A DNA stretch of 57,480 nucleotides from Chloroflexota bacterium. GTDB taxonomy: Bacteria > Chloroflexota > Dehalococcoidia > Lucifugimonadales > UBA3495. The notes under the pieces were generated by a model. That model was not told the DNA's origin. It saw only the letters and a program-made list of their open reading frames with translations, and did not search any database. Position 1 is the stretch's first letter. Each line of letters starts with the position of its first letter. The position numbers and the translations under genes are program-made. Where the stretch lies: assembly GCA_027624135.1 (NCBI GenBank), contig JAQBXL010000005.1, positions 1-57,480 on the forward strand. Direction: 5' to 3'. Positions 42,202 through 50,866 of the stretch are shown here, piece by piece.

Positions 42202-43482
42202 CTAAAAAAGAGGGGCCATTCCTTGAGGTTGGGCGGTCTTGGATCTCGGTCTTCGCTTATCTGCCGTCGGTTTTTCCTTCCGCGCAGAGGGCGTCGAGGG
42301 ATCCTTTAGCCCAGCCACCGCTTGAACCGAACCGTCGGTCACCGTAATCTCTAGGGCATCGCCTTCTGAGATCTGTTTCGCGCTAGAGACCACCTGACCG
42401 GTTTCTGTCAGGTGCACTATCGCGAAACCCCGGCCCAGGGTCGCCACCGGGTCCAAGGCCCGAAGACGCTGACCGAGCCCGTCCACTTTCATCTTGCTCT
42501 CAAGAAGCAATCGCGACGACGCCGATTGCACCACCCTTTCGACATCGTCGACCCTTCGACGCAGCGTCTCGGTGTCGGGAAGGCTAATTTCCATACGGCG
42601 GCGGACCGCCATGACATCGGAACGACTCCGACCGGTCTGATCCAGAATCATCCGATAGAACATCGATGCGACGCTGTTCAGGTGTCTCTTGAGCACGGCA
42701 GCGTCGGGCACGACCAACTCGGCGGCTGCGGAGGGTGTCGGCGCTCTGACGTCGGCCACATAGTCGGAGATCGTCTCGTCGGTCTCATGACCCACCGCGC
42801 TCACTACCGGGGTCTTGCAGGCGTAGATCGCCCTGGCAACCACTTCGTCGTTGAAAGGCCATAGATCTTCCATCGACCCTCCACCACGCCCGATTATGAT
42901 TACGTCGCAGCCGCCGTCCCGGTCCAACAACTCTAGAGCAGTCGCAATCTTGGACGCGGCCTCGGGGCCCTGAACGATCGTTGGCGAAATTACCAACTCC
43001 ACCAACGGGTAGCGGCGTTGTATGACGTTCTGGATGTCGTGGAAAACGGCGCCCGCGGCAGAGGTAACGACCCCTACTTTCTTTGGGAATTGGGGAAGTT
43101 GGCGTTTGCGGCTGGTCTCGAACAACCCTTCGGCAGCCAGTTTCTGCTTCAGGCGCTCCAACTCCAGGGCCAGTTCTCCCACTCCCTCGGGCATGGCCAA
43201 GTCCACCATGAAATCGGTGGTGCCGCCCCGGACGTAGAAGGTAATCTTGCCGTGGGCCGAGATGGAATCTCCTTCGGATAGGAGTTCAGCGCCCTGCTGG
43301 CCTCGGAACATGACGGAGCGGAGCACGCTCTCGCGGTCCTTTAGGCTGAAATAGGTGTGTCCGGCCGAGGACTGCCGTAGGCCCGAAATCTCTCCGACGA
43401 CCCATAGGTCCATCAGCAGCGGGTCGGACTCAAGCGACTCCTTGATGTGGGAAGAAACCTGGCTGACAGTATAGACAGCCAA
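42202..43482 (-). CDS. xseA: Exodeoxyribonuclease VII large subunit
   Basis: Catalytic subunit (426 residues) degrading single-stranded DNA. The N-terminal OB-fold (GEISGLRQSSAGHTYFSLKD) is followed by the catalytic domain (VGVVTSAAGAVFHDI, GRGGGSMEDLWPFNDE, SAVGHETDETISDYVAD) and a long helical segment. The start is TTG 43482, three bases after the efp stop. A basic C-terminal tail (KEKPTADKRRPRSK) ends it. Confidence 0.96.
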   Translation of the reverse strand: MAVYTVSQVSSHIKESLESDPLLMDLWVVGEISGLRQSSAGHTYFSLKDRESVLRSVMFRGQQGAELLSEGDSISAHGKITFYVRGGTTDFMVDLAMPEGVGELALELERLKQKLAAEGLFETSRKRQLPQFPKKVGVVTSAAGAVFHDIQNVIQRRYPLVELVISPTIVQGPEAASKIATALELLDRDGGCDVIIIGRGGGSMEDLWPFNDEVVARAIYACKTPVVSAVGHETDETISDYVADVRAPTPSAAAELVVPDAAVLKRHLNSVASMFYRMILDQTGRSRSDVMAVRRRMEISLPDTETLRRRVDDVERVVQSASSRLLLESKMKVDGLGQRLRALDPVATLGRGFAIVHLTETGQVVSSAKQISEGDALEITVTDGSVQAVAGLKDPSTPSARKEKPTADKRRPRSKTAQPQGMAPLF

Positions 43483-43485
43483 TGC

Positions 43486-44052
43486 CTAGCTCACGCGCTC
43501 GGTGTACTCCCCGGTGCGGGTGTCCACCCGGATGATTGTCCCAGGGGTGATGAACATGGGCACGTTAACGCGGAGACCTGTCTCCAGAGTTGCCGGTTTG
43601 TTGCCGCCCTGCGCGGTGTCGCCACGGAAGGAGGGCGGGGTATCGGTTACTTCAAGCTCGACATGGGTCGGCATCTTGACGCTGATCGGCGCACCGTTGT
43701 ACAGGACCACATCCACCATTGCCTGCTCTTTCAGGTACTCCAAGTTATCCCCCAATATCGCCTTGGTCAGGTCATATTGGTCGAATGTCTCCTGGTCCAT
43801 GAAATAGTAAAAAGTTCCATCTGTGTATAGGAATTGGGTCGGCCGGGTCTCGACGTCGGCCACGGTAAACCCGGTGCTGTATTGCTGGAAAGTGCGCTCG
43901 ATCACGGCCCCGCTCAAAAGGTTCTTCATCTTGATACGGGTTACGGGCGCTCGTTGCTGCATCTTGTGCCGCTCGTAATCCATGACTTCCCAAGGCTGGC
44001 CGTCCAGCTCAATGACAAGCCCACGGCTGAGATCGCTGAAGTTGATGGACAT
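43486..44052 (-). CDS. efp: Translation elongation factor P with unusual tip loop
   Basis: tRNA-like factor (188 residues, normal length) that rescues ribosomes stalled at polyproline. KOW-like domain I starts FSDLSRGLVIELDGQPWEVM; two OB domains follow, ending TPGTIIRVDTRTGEY. The tip loop, normally PGKG or PGRG with a modified Lys or Arg, reads ERHKMQQRAPVTRIKMK here, so the modified residue cannot be assigned by eye. ATG 44052 follows GGAGG. No epmA/B, earP or ymfI-like modification gene is in the window. Confidence 0.93.
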   Translation of the reverse strand: MSINFSDLSRGLVIELDGQPWEVMDYERHKMQQRAPVTRIKMKNLLSGAVIERTFQQYSTGFTVADVETRPTQFLYTDGTFYYFMDQETFDQYDLTKAILGDNLEYLKEQAMVDVVLYNGAPISVKMPTHVELEVTDTPPSFRGDTAQGGNKPATLETGLRVNVPMFITPGTIIRVDTRTGEYTERVS

Positions 44053-44207
44053 CTAGGAATCCTCCGAGTCTCTGGTGACGGCCTGATGATGGGTGAGGGG
44101 TATGACGAACAAATCAGGCCCCCGCCGATATCTAACGAGATATCCACCAAGAGTTTATCACTAAGGCCCCAATCAAACCTGCAAGCCGGAAGCCGGGACT
44201 CAGCCTG

Positions 44208-45275
44208 CTATTTGACCGCCTTGCTCAAGGTCACGGCGCCGCCTTCCCGAAGTATGACAATATCTTCGATTCGGATGCCACCCCAACCGGTGAGGTAAAT
44301 GCCCGGCTCTACAGTGAATACGGTGTCCAGTTCCAGGACATCCGGAGACCGGGGGCCGACCCTGGGATTCTCGTGAATCTCCAACCCCACGCCGTGGCCC
44401 AGGCTGTGGCCAAAGTTGTCGCCATAGCCGGCTTCGGCAATCACATCGCGGGACAGGCTATCAGCCTCTTCGCCGGTCATCCCAACCTTCACGGTGTTGA
44501 TGGCCGTTAGCTGAGCGCCGAGAACGATGTCATAGATCTTTTTGAAAGTCTCGTCCGGTTCACCCACGGCTATGGATCTGGAGAGGTCGGAGCAGTAGCC
44601 GCCCACTTTGGCGCCCATATCGATGACGATTGGATCGCCGTCTTTGATAACGTAATCGGACGGCTGATGATGAGCCATCGCGCCGTTGGGTCCGGCAGCA
44701 ACGATGGTGTCGAAGCTGATGGTGTCTGCGCCAAAGTCCCGCATCGCCTTTTCCATCTTCCAAGCCACTTCTTTCTCGGTCATGCCGTGGGTGATTATCG
44801 GGCAGACTTGGTCCATGGCCCGGTCCGCGGCGTCTATGGCCAGTTGCAACATCGCCAGTTCGTTTTGGTCCTTTATGATGCGCTGGTTCTCGGCCAATCC
44901 GGGGGCAGGCACCAACGAAACGTGACCCAAGCTCGAATCACCCTTGATGGCGTCGATCAGGCTGTTATATGAAGAAACAGTCATGTTTTGGCTTTCGAAG
45001 CCAACTTTCTTGACTCCCGAAGCTTTCATCTCCTCAACGAGCCAGCCCCATCCGCCCCGCACCTGCTTGATCTGAAAATCCGGGGACTGATTGGTGGCCT
45101 GCTCGGTGTAACGGGAATCGGTGACCAACAAGGCATTGTCTTTGGTGATGAAGAGATATCCGGCCGAGCCACTGAACCCCGACAAGTAGCACCGGTTCTC
45201 AGGCGCTGAGATCAATACGCCATCCAATTCCTGATCCGGAAACTGGGCTACGAGGCCCGCTACTCTTTCTTTCAT
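44208..45275 (-). CDS. Xaa-Pro aminopeptidase/dipeptidase (M24 family)
   Basis: Metallopeptidase of 355 residues. A creatinase-like N-domain (about 1-130) is followed by a pita-bread catalytic domain with all five metal ligands: two Asp in VIDMGAKVGGYCSDLSRS, His in GHSLGHGVGLEIHE, Glu in TVEPGIYL and Glu in RIEDIVIL. It cleaves peptides at proline; PepP and PepQ types cannot be separated by eye. Its ATG overlaps the aroQ stop? No: its own start codon (45275) overlaps the final bases of aroQ (stop at 45272), so the two are coupled. Confidence 0.93.
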   Translation of the reverse strand: MKERVAGLVAQFPDQELDGVLISAPENRCYLSGFSGSAGYLFITKDNALLVTDSRYTEQATNQSPDFQIKQVRGGWGWLVEEMKASGVKKVGFESQNMTVSSYNSLIDAIKGDSSLGHVSLVPAPGLAENQRIIKDQNELAMLQLAIDAADRAMDQVCPIITHGMTEKEVAWKMEKAMRDFGADTISFDTIVAAGPNGAMAHHQPSDYVIKDGDPIVIDMGAKVGGYCSDLSRSIAVGEPDETFKKIYDIVLGAQLTAINTVKVGMTGEEADSLSRDVIAEAGYGDNFGHSLGHGVGLEIHENPRVGPRSPDVLELDTVFTVEPGIYLTGWGGIRIEDIVILREGGAVTLSKAVK

Positions 45276-45718
45276 CTGGATTCCTCCTCAACCATTGCGG
45301 CCATTACTTGAAGGGCCGAAGTATAACTTCTCCATCCGAAGCCAGCGACCTGGCCTCTGGCTATGTCTGAGATGACCGAGACCCGGCGCCAAGGCTCCCT
45401 GGCCCACGGATTCCCCAGGTGGACCTCGATCACCGGCAGATGGATGTCGATCAATGCGTCTTTCAAACTTAGGCCATAGTGGGTCAGAGCGCCCGGGTTG
45501 AGGATTATCCCCTGGACCTTGCCCCAATGCTCTTGGATACAGGTGACCAGTTCGCCCTCAACGTTGGACTGGTAGAAGAAAACTTCTACCCCCAAGTCGT
45601 TAGCCACCCGGCTGATCTCTTGGTTGACTTCATCCAAGGTTTTGGAGCCGTAGATCGTTGCGTCCCGGCGTCCCAGCATATTGATGTTGGGGCCGTTCAA
45701 TATCAAGAAACTGGCCAT
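45272..45718 (-). CDS. aroQ: 3-dehydroquinate dehydratase, type II
   Basis: Shikimate pathway enzyme (148 residues, normal) forming 3-dehydroshikimate. Signature blocks are ILNGPNINMLGRRD, the active-site lid region, IILNPGALTHYGLSLKDAL, and EVHLGNPWAREPWRRVSVI with the catalytic His near VHLG. The C-terminus GFGWRSYTSALQVM is usual. The stop overlaps the pepP-like start by four bases (ATGA). It follows the recombinase gene by four bases. Confidence 0.97.
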   Translation of the reverse strand: MASFLILNGPNINMLGRRDATIYGSKTLDEVNQEISRVANDLGVEVFFYQSNVEGELVTCIQEHWGKVQGIILNPGALTHYGLSLKDALIDIHLPVIEVHLGNPWAREPWRRVSVISDIARGQVAGFGWRSYTSALQVMAAMVEEESR

Positions 45719-45722
45719 TGAG

Positions 45723-46763
45723 TTAGCCGTCCTTCCCGGTCGGTATTGGCTCTTCTAGATTGGCTGCCACCGGGGAATTTCGTGGAGCCGGTTCATCGGC
45801 TCGGGGATGATGATTCAGATAAGCCGAGCGCGCTTCCTGTTTGGTCACATGGGTATATATCTGGGTGGTGGTTGGACTGGTATGGCCCAAAAGTTCTTGA
45901 ATCACCCTAAGATCAGCGCCTCCCTCCAACATGTGGGTGGCGAAGGTATGCCTAAGGGTGTGCGGGTGAACGTCGGCTCGGGTGCCAGCTTCCACTGAAT
46001 AACGCCGAACCAGTTTCTCGAAGCTGCGCCGGGATAGACGCCCGCCATATCGGTTCAAGAAGAGCGCTTGGGTTGGGCTGGACATCAACTGGGGCCGGGC
46101 TCCAGTTATATACCGCATCAATGCGTCGTGAGAGTGCTCTCCGAACACCACCATCCGCTCCTTTGAACCTTTCCCGCGAACCAATATCTCCCTGCTGGAA
46201 AAGTTGATGTCCCGCAGATTCAGGCCGTGGACTTCTGCTAGCCGGATACCGCAGGCGTATAGCGTCTCTAGGATGGCTTTGTCCCGGATGCCGATTATCG
46301 TCGATTCATCTGGCGCGTCCATCAGGCGGACAACCTCACGCTGTCCCATGAAGATGGGAAGCCTCTTAGGAGCTTTGACCTTGAAGCTTCGGCCCGACGG
46401 GACCGGAGTGGAGCGGAATAACCCTTCTTGTACCAAGAACCGGTAGAAGGTTCTCAGCACGGTCAACTTACGCGCCACGCTAACTCTGGCGAACCCTCGA
46501 TCTCCGTTCCTGCCTTCGGTTGCCAACCAGGCTAGGTAGCCGCGCAGAATCTGCCGGTCCATATCCATGAGGCCCAGATCTTCATTGACCAAGTATTGCC
46601 GGAACGACTGCAGGTCGGCCAGGTAGACCCGCTCGGTGTTTTCTGACAGCCCACGTTGGCCGCGGAGGTACCGGGGAAACGCATCCAGATAGTGGTCGAA
46701 TTGGGCCAAGCCCACAAGACCGGACTTGTCGATGCTAGTCGCCAACCGGCGCCAGCTCTTCAA
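45723..46763 (-). CDS. Tyrosine recombinase of the XerC/XerD type
   Basis: Site-specific recombinase for chromosome dimer resolution (346 residues from 46763; GTG 46715 would give 330 and avoid most of the overlap with topA). The N-terminal SAM-like core-binding domain starts FPRYLRGQRGLSENTERVY. The catalytic domain holds Arg in YACGIRLAEVHGL, Lys in RGKGSKERMV, HxxR in HPHTLRHTFATHMLEGG, His in LLGHTSPTT, and nucleophile Tyr in TQIYTHV. The housekeeping context (topA upstream) favours Xer over a mobile integrase. Confidence 0.92.
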   Translation of the reverse strand: MKSWRRLATSIDKSGLVGLAQFDHYLDAFPRYLRGQRGLSENTERVYLADLQSFRQYLVNEDLGLMDMDRQILRGYLAWLATEGRNGDRGFARVSVARKLTVLRTFYRFLVQEGLFRSTPVPSGRSFKVKAPKRLPIFMGQREVVRLMDAPDESTIIGIRDKAILETLYACGIRLAEVHGLNLRDINFSSREILVRGKGSKERMVVFGEHSHDALMRYITGARPQLMSSPTQALFLNRYGGRLSRRSFEKLVRRYSVEAGTRADVHPHTLRHTFATHMLEGGADLRVIQELLGHTSPTTTQIYTHVTKQEARSAYLNHHPRADEPAPRNSPVAANLEEPIPTGKDG

Positions 46764-49110
46764 CCTTCTGGGCGATATCCGAACTCTCGCCGTCCGGATT
46801 CTCTTGATTATCCAGGACAGCCTCCTGCCACGTACAGGATGTGCACGCCACGGTATCGCGAGCTTTTTGAATCATTAGGCCAGCACACTCAGGGCAAGGC
46901 GTGAGCAGCGGGCGCTGGTTCAGCAGCAGGTCGCATTCCGGATAATTGGAACAGCCGAAGAACGACCGGCCCCGGCCTTTGGCGCGGCGCTCGACGATGT
47001 CGCCTCCGCAGTTCGGCTTGGGGCAAGTAACACCGGTCTTCTTCAGGATGGGCTTGGTGCTCCGGCAATCCGGGAACCCGGTGCAGGCCATGAAACGGCC
47101 AAACCGGCCAGTCTTGATGACCATGGGATGCCCGCATGGTCCGGTATGTTCGCACTTTTCGCTTCCGGCACAAACACAGACCTCGTCAGTCTCCTCATCC
47201 ATGCGTATCTTGGGCATCAATTCATCGGCATTGGCCAAAGCCGATTGGAACGGCCCGTAGAACTCGCTCAACATGGGCTTCCACTCGCGTTCGCCTCTGG
47301 ACACGTCGTCAAGTTCCTCTTCCATCTTGGCCGTGAAGTCCAGGTCCATGACGTTGGTGAAATACTCAACAAGTAAATCAACCACGGTGATCCCCAGTTT
47401 CGTGGGCGTCAGCCGATTCCGCTCCCGTTCAACGTACATCCGGTCCACCAGGGTGCCGATGGTCGGGGCATAGGTGCTTGGGCGGCCAATGCCTTTCTCT
47501 TCCATGGCCTTGATCAGCGTGGCCTCTGTGAATCGGGGAGGCGGCTCGGTGAAGTGCTGGTTCGCGTCGATCTTGGCACAATCCAAGGCATCGCCTACCG
47601 CCAGCGGTGGCAGCGATTTTCTCTCGTCGCTCTCGTTGCTATCATCCTTGCCTTCCATGTATACAGCCCGGAACCCGGCGAAAGTAAGGACCGAGCCCGA
47701 GGCACGGAAGTTATAAACTCTTCCAGTGCCTTTGCAGGTGGCGTCGATGTTCAACGTCGTCGCCTCCGACCTGGCATCTTCCATCTGACTTGCCAGCATC
47801 CGGAACCAGACTAGCGTGTAAAGCCTCAATTGGTCCGCTGATAGATAATCCTTCAGCGAATCCGGATCCCTCCTGATCGAGGTGGGACGGACGGCCTCAT
47901 GGGCCTCTTGGGCGCCCTTCGCTGCCTTGGTGTAGACCTTGGGTTTAGCCGGCAAGTGGTCTTTTCCGTACCGTTCCTGGATGTATTCCCGTACCTCAGC
48001 GACGGCCGTAGTCGCCACCTGGGTGGAGTCGGTACGCATGTAGGTAATCAGACCAACAGGTCCGCCACTACCAACGGTTAATCCCTCGTACAGTTGCTGG
48101 GCAACCGACATGGTCCGCTGGGCGGTGAACCGAAGCTTTCGGCCAGCTTCCTGTTGCATGGTGCTGGTGGTGAATGGCGCAGAAGGCCGCTGCCGAACGT
48201 CCCGCTTGCGGACCTCGGCCACCTTGAAGTCGGCGTTCGCCAGTTCGGTTTCGTAACGCCGAGCGTCATCTTCTATGGGGATTGTGATCCGGGCGCGATC
48301 GCCTTTGACTGAGTGGAGCGCGGCCGAGAACTGGTTCTTTTCAGTCTTCTCTTCGCCAGCCTTGCCCAGTAAGGAATCTATGGTCCACGACTCTACGGGA
48401 ACAAAGGCTTCGATCTCCCGTTCCCGGTCGACCACCATGCGCAAGGAGACAGACTGCACCCGGCCCGCGGACGTGCCGCGCTGGACCCGGCGCCAGAGTA
48501 GAGGACTGATCTGGTAGCCGACCAGACGGTCCAAGATGCGGCGTGCCTGCTGGGCATTGACCAGTTGCATGTCGATCTCCCGGGGGTGCCGGAAGGCCTC
48601 TTCAACTGCTTCTTTGGTGATCTCATGGAACACCACACGCTTGGGGGGAGTGGCCAGACCCTCCCATTCCGCCGCGTTCTGGAGATGCCAAGATATGGCT
48701 TCTCCCTCGCGGTCCGGGTCAGTGGCCAGGAATATCTCTTTAGCGTCGTTCCCCGCTTTCTTGATCTGGGTCAACAGGGAACGCTTGTCTTTCATTATGA
48801 CGTAGGAGGGCTCAAAGTCCTGCTCTACGTCGACACCTATCTTGCTTTTGGGGAGGTCGCGCACATGCCCCTGGGAGGCAGTCACGACGTACTTGCTGCC
48901 CAGTATCTGTCCGACAGTTCTGGCTTTGGCCGGGGATTCAACAATCACCAAGCTCTTGCCTGCGGAACTGGGCAATTTGACGGCGGACGACTTGGCCTTG
49001 GTCCCTTTGGCTTTGGTAGTCTTCCGCTTGGCCGGGGCCTTCTTCGCCGCAGTCTTTTTTCCTGCTGCCCCTGCTGTTGCCTTTGATGATGCGCCGGTGT
49101 TAGTTGTCAT
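46735..49110 (-). CDS. topA: DNA topoisomerase I (type IA)
   Basis: Relaxes negatively supercoiled DNA (791 residues). The N-terminal 30 residues are an unusual Lys/Ala/Thr-rich tail. The TOPRIM domain follows (SLVIVESPAKARTVGQIL, then ATDPDREGEAISWHL), then the catalytic region with Tyr in GLITYMRTDST. Three C-terminal zinc ribbons are seen (CSAG-type ... CTGFPDC, CPKPNCGG...CSNYPEC, CPECAG...CTSC). It overlaps the end of dprA by 11 bases and the start of the recombinase by 29. Confidence 0.97.
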   Translation of the reverse strand: MTTNTGASSKATAGAAGKKTAAKKAPAKRKTTKAKGTKAKSSAVKLPSSAGKSLVIVESPAKARTVGQILGSKYVVTASQGHVRDLPKSKIGVDVEQDFEPSYVIMKDKRSLLTQIKKAGNDAKEIFLATDPDREGEAISWHLQNAAEWEGLATPPKRVVFHEITKEAVEEAFRHPREIDMQLVNAQQARRILDRLVGYQISPLLWRRVQRGTSAGRVQSVSLRMVVDREREIEAFVPVESWTIDSLLGKAGEEKTEKNQFSAALHSVKGDRARITIPIEDDARRYETELANADFKVAEVRKRDVRQRPSAPFTTSTMQQEAGRKLRFTAQRTMSVAQQLYEGLTVGSGGPVGLITYMRTDSTQVATTAVAEVREYIQERYGKDHLPAKPKVYTKAAKGAQEAHEAVRPTSIRRDPDSLKDYLSADQLRLYTLVWFRMLASQMEDARSEATTLNIDATCKGTGRVYNFRASGSVLTFAGFRAVYMEGKDDSNESDERKSLPPLAVGDALDCAKIDANQHFTEPPPRFTEATLIKAMEEKGIGRPSTYAPTIGTLVDRMYVERERNRLTPTKLGITVVDLLVEYFTNVMDLDFTAKMEEELDDVSRGEREWKPMLSEFYGPFQSALANADELMPKIRMDEETDEVCVCAGSEKCEHTGPCGHPMVIKTGRFGRFMACTGFPDCRSTKPILKKTGVTCPKPNCGGDIVERRAKGRGRSFFGCSNYPECDLLLNQRPLLTPCPECAGLMIQKARDTVACTSCTWQEAVLDNQENPDGESSDIAQKVEELAPVGD

Positions 49111-50347
49111 ATACCGCCGCTGCTTCTCTGATTCTGATGTAGTGCATACAACCGACCTGTTTAACCTTTCCTTTTAACTCTAGCATTGTTAGCGAACTGC
49201 TGACCGAGGTAATGGGAAGACCGGTGCTCCTTTGAAGGTCATCGATATGGACCGGAGCATCGTTCAAATTAACCAGCAGCGTCACTTCCTCCGGTTCGTC
49301 GCCATCCGCTGAAATGAACGGTAGCTGTTCCGGGACCCGCTCGGGCAACTTCTTAAGGGCTTTCTTCAAGCTCGCTTCAGTGGCGTCCGTACTTTGAGTA
49401 ACCTGGATAATATTTAACTCTTCTAATATATCAGTGATTCCGGTGACCAGTTTTGCGCCCTCTTTGATCATCCGGTTGGTGAAATCGCTGGCCGGTGAAA
49501 ATATACTCCCTGGAACGCAGAACACTTCTCGGTTTTGCTCCAGCGCATGGTAGACCGTATGGCGGGCACCACTCCCTTCGGCCGCCTCGACAACCACAGA
49601 ACCTAAGGACACCCCACTGATTAGGCGGTTGCGCCGAGGAAAGCTCCGGGAATCGGGACGTACGCCCAAAGGTTGTTCGCTGATTACCGCTCCTTGCTCC
49701 TGTATCTGGTTGAACAGGCCGATATGGTCTTTCGGATAGACATTATCCAGGCCACCGGCCATCACTGCAATGGTTCGCCCATCATGCTCTAGGGCCGTTC
49801 GATGCGCGACGCCGTCGATACCCAACGCCAGGCCACTAACCAAGGTTAGCCCGCTCTCGGCCAGTCCCCGGCTCAGAACTGCGGTGACTTGCCGCCCATA
49901 GGTCGTGGGGTTTCTGGTTCCGACGATGGCAACTGAACGTTCGTCAGTCGGCAACAACGTTCCTTTGTAATAAAGAACCGCCGGCGGGTCCGCAGTCTCT
50001 TTTAGGCGGCGGGGGTATCCTGGGTCATTCCAGGTTACAGCCGTAACAGCCGCACGTTCAAGGGCAGCCATCTCTTCATCGGGAGATGAATTATTCCTTG
50101 CGGCCATGATCTCCTGGGCCGGCCGGTCTTCGATCCCTGCTGCTTTGAGTTCATGGAACCCGGCACGCCACGCGTTTTCCATCTTACCGAAGTACGACTC
50201 TAGACGGCGAAACTTCCCGGTTCCCAGCTGCGGGACCCTGCTCAATGCCACCCAGAATTTGGTATCTTCATTGTTATCTTGATTGGTATCTTCAGGCGTA
50301 ATCTGCGACGACACGGTCTCTTTTGTATTTGTGCCCATCTCTTCCAT
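49100..50347 (-). CDS. dprA: DNA-processing protein DprA/Smf
   Basis: Loader of RecA onto incoming single-stranded DNA in natural transformation, also conserved in non-competent bacteria. From ATG 50347 it has 415 residues. An N-terminal helix-hairpin region (about 30-95) is followed by the Rossmann-like core (SVAIVGTRNPTTYGRQVTAV, LVSGLALGIDGVAHRTAL, AVMAGGLDNVYPKDH, VSLGSVVVEAAEGSGA). A C-terminal winged helix (VHIDDLQRSTGLPITSVSSSL) completes it. The frame is open up to 50506, but a TAGAAT box at 50354-50359 places the promoter inside that extension. It leads a nine-gene minus-strand run. Confidence 0.93.
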   Translation of the reverse strand: MEEMGTNTKETVSSQITPEDTNQDNNEDTKFWVALSRVPQLGTGKFRRLESYFGKMENAWRAGFHELKAAGIEDRPAQEIMAARNNSSPDEEMAALERAAVTAVTWNDPGYPRRLKETADPPAVLYYKGTLLPTDERSVAIVGTRNPTTYGRQVTAVLSRGLAESGLTLVSGLALGIDGVAHRTALEHDGRTIAVMAGGLDNVYPKDHIGLFNQIQEQGAVISEQPLGVRPDSRSFPRRNRLISGVSLGSVVVEAAEGSGARHTVYHALEQNREVFCVPGSIFSPASDFTNRMIKEGAKLVTGITDILEELNIIQVTQSTDATEASLKKALKKLPERVPEQLPFISADGDEPEEVTLLVNLNDAPVHIDDLQRSTGLPITSVSSSLTMLELKGKVKQVGCMHYIRIREAAAVYDN

Positions 50348-50353
50348 GCCGCC

Positions 50354-50383
50354 GATTCTAGCACACGCCAAATTCGGCGAACA
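50354..50383 (-). promoter_or_regulatory. Candidate dprA promoter, possibly giving a leaderless mRNA
   Basis: On the minus strand TAGAAT (50359-50354) preceded by TGC forms an extended -10, with a weak TTGTTC -35 18 bases further up (50383-50378). The first ATG (50347) begins only six bases after the -10, close to the expected +1. Translation would start at the very 5' end, or at ATG 50338. Confidence 0.45.
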
Positions 50384-50566
50384 ACGGCCTCCCGTCTCCA
50401 TCCATCTGCATCCGACTCCTTCCCTTTCCCTTCCGGGGCCGAATGTCGAAACCCAAGGTTGAGTTCGGTTAGGGGGTCCGCATGCCTCATGATCCGTCAG
50501 CGCCATCCTCGGTTTTCACTTGGGTACCAGGCACGGCATTCCAGCTTGAAAATTGGCCAATATTGA

Positions 50567-50596
50567 TTGACAATGGAAACTGGCGAGTGATATATT
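50567..50596 (+). promoter_or_regulatory. korAB promoter
   Basis: TTGACA (50567-50572) and TATATT (50591-50596) are 18 bases apart. The predicted leader before korA is about 265 nt; apart from the palindrome at 50606-50619 I see no gene or known RNA motif in 50620-50866. Confidence 0.6.
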
Positions 50597-50605
50597 CGAG
50601 GGGAA

Positions 50606-50619
50606 ATTACGCGTGTAAT
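50606..50619. promoter_or_regulatory. 14-bp palindrome at the korAB start site
   Basis: ATTACGCGTGTAAT matches its own reverse complement at six of seven pairs. It lies 10 bases after the -10, over the predicted +1, a typical repressor position. The regulator is unknown. Confidence 0.5.
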
Positions 50620-50866
50620 CACGACCTTATAGGTTGTCATCATAATCGGCGTCCGCCCAACGTAAAATGGTGTAAGGACGCTGTACCGCCCCAGAGGACG
50701 CTTCCGACAATCGTCATGACATCTACGGCAACATCGTCACGCCCACGGCACCTACGGTTCCATTTACCCTCTTTCATATCAGCCACAACTCTATTGTGTT
50801 CCACCTTTTTTGCCGATTCCATCATCACGCAATGGCCCTTTCGTAAGGCCTTGAGGACTTTGTAAT

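Noticed and set aside
45723-46763. Tyrosine recombinase as an integrase of a mobile element
   Set aside because: No attachment-site repeats, tRNA target or cargo genes are seen; the topA-dprA context is that of a housekeeping Xer protein.
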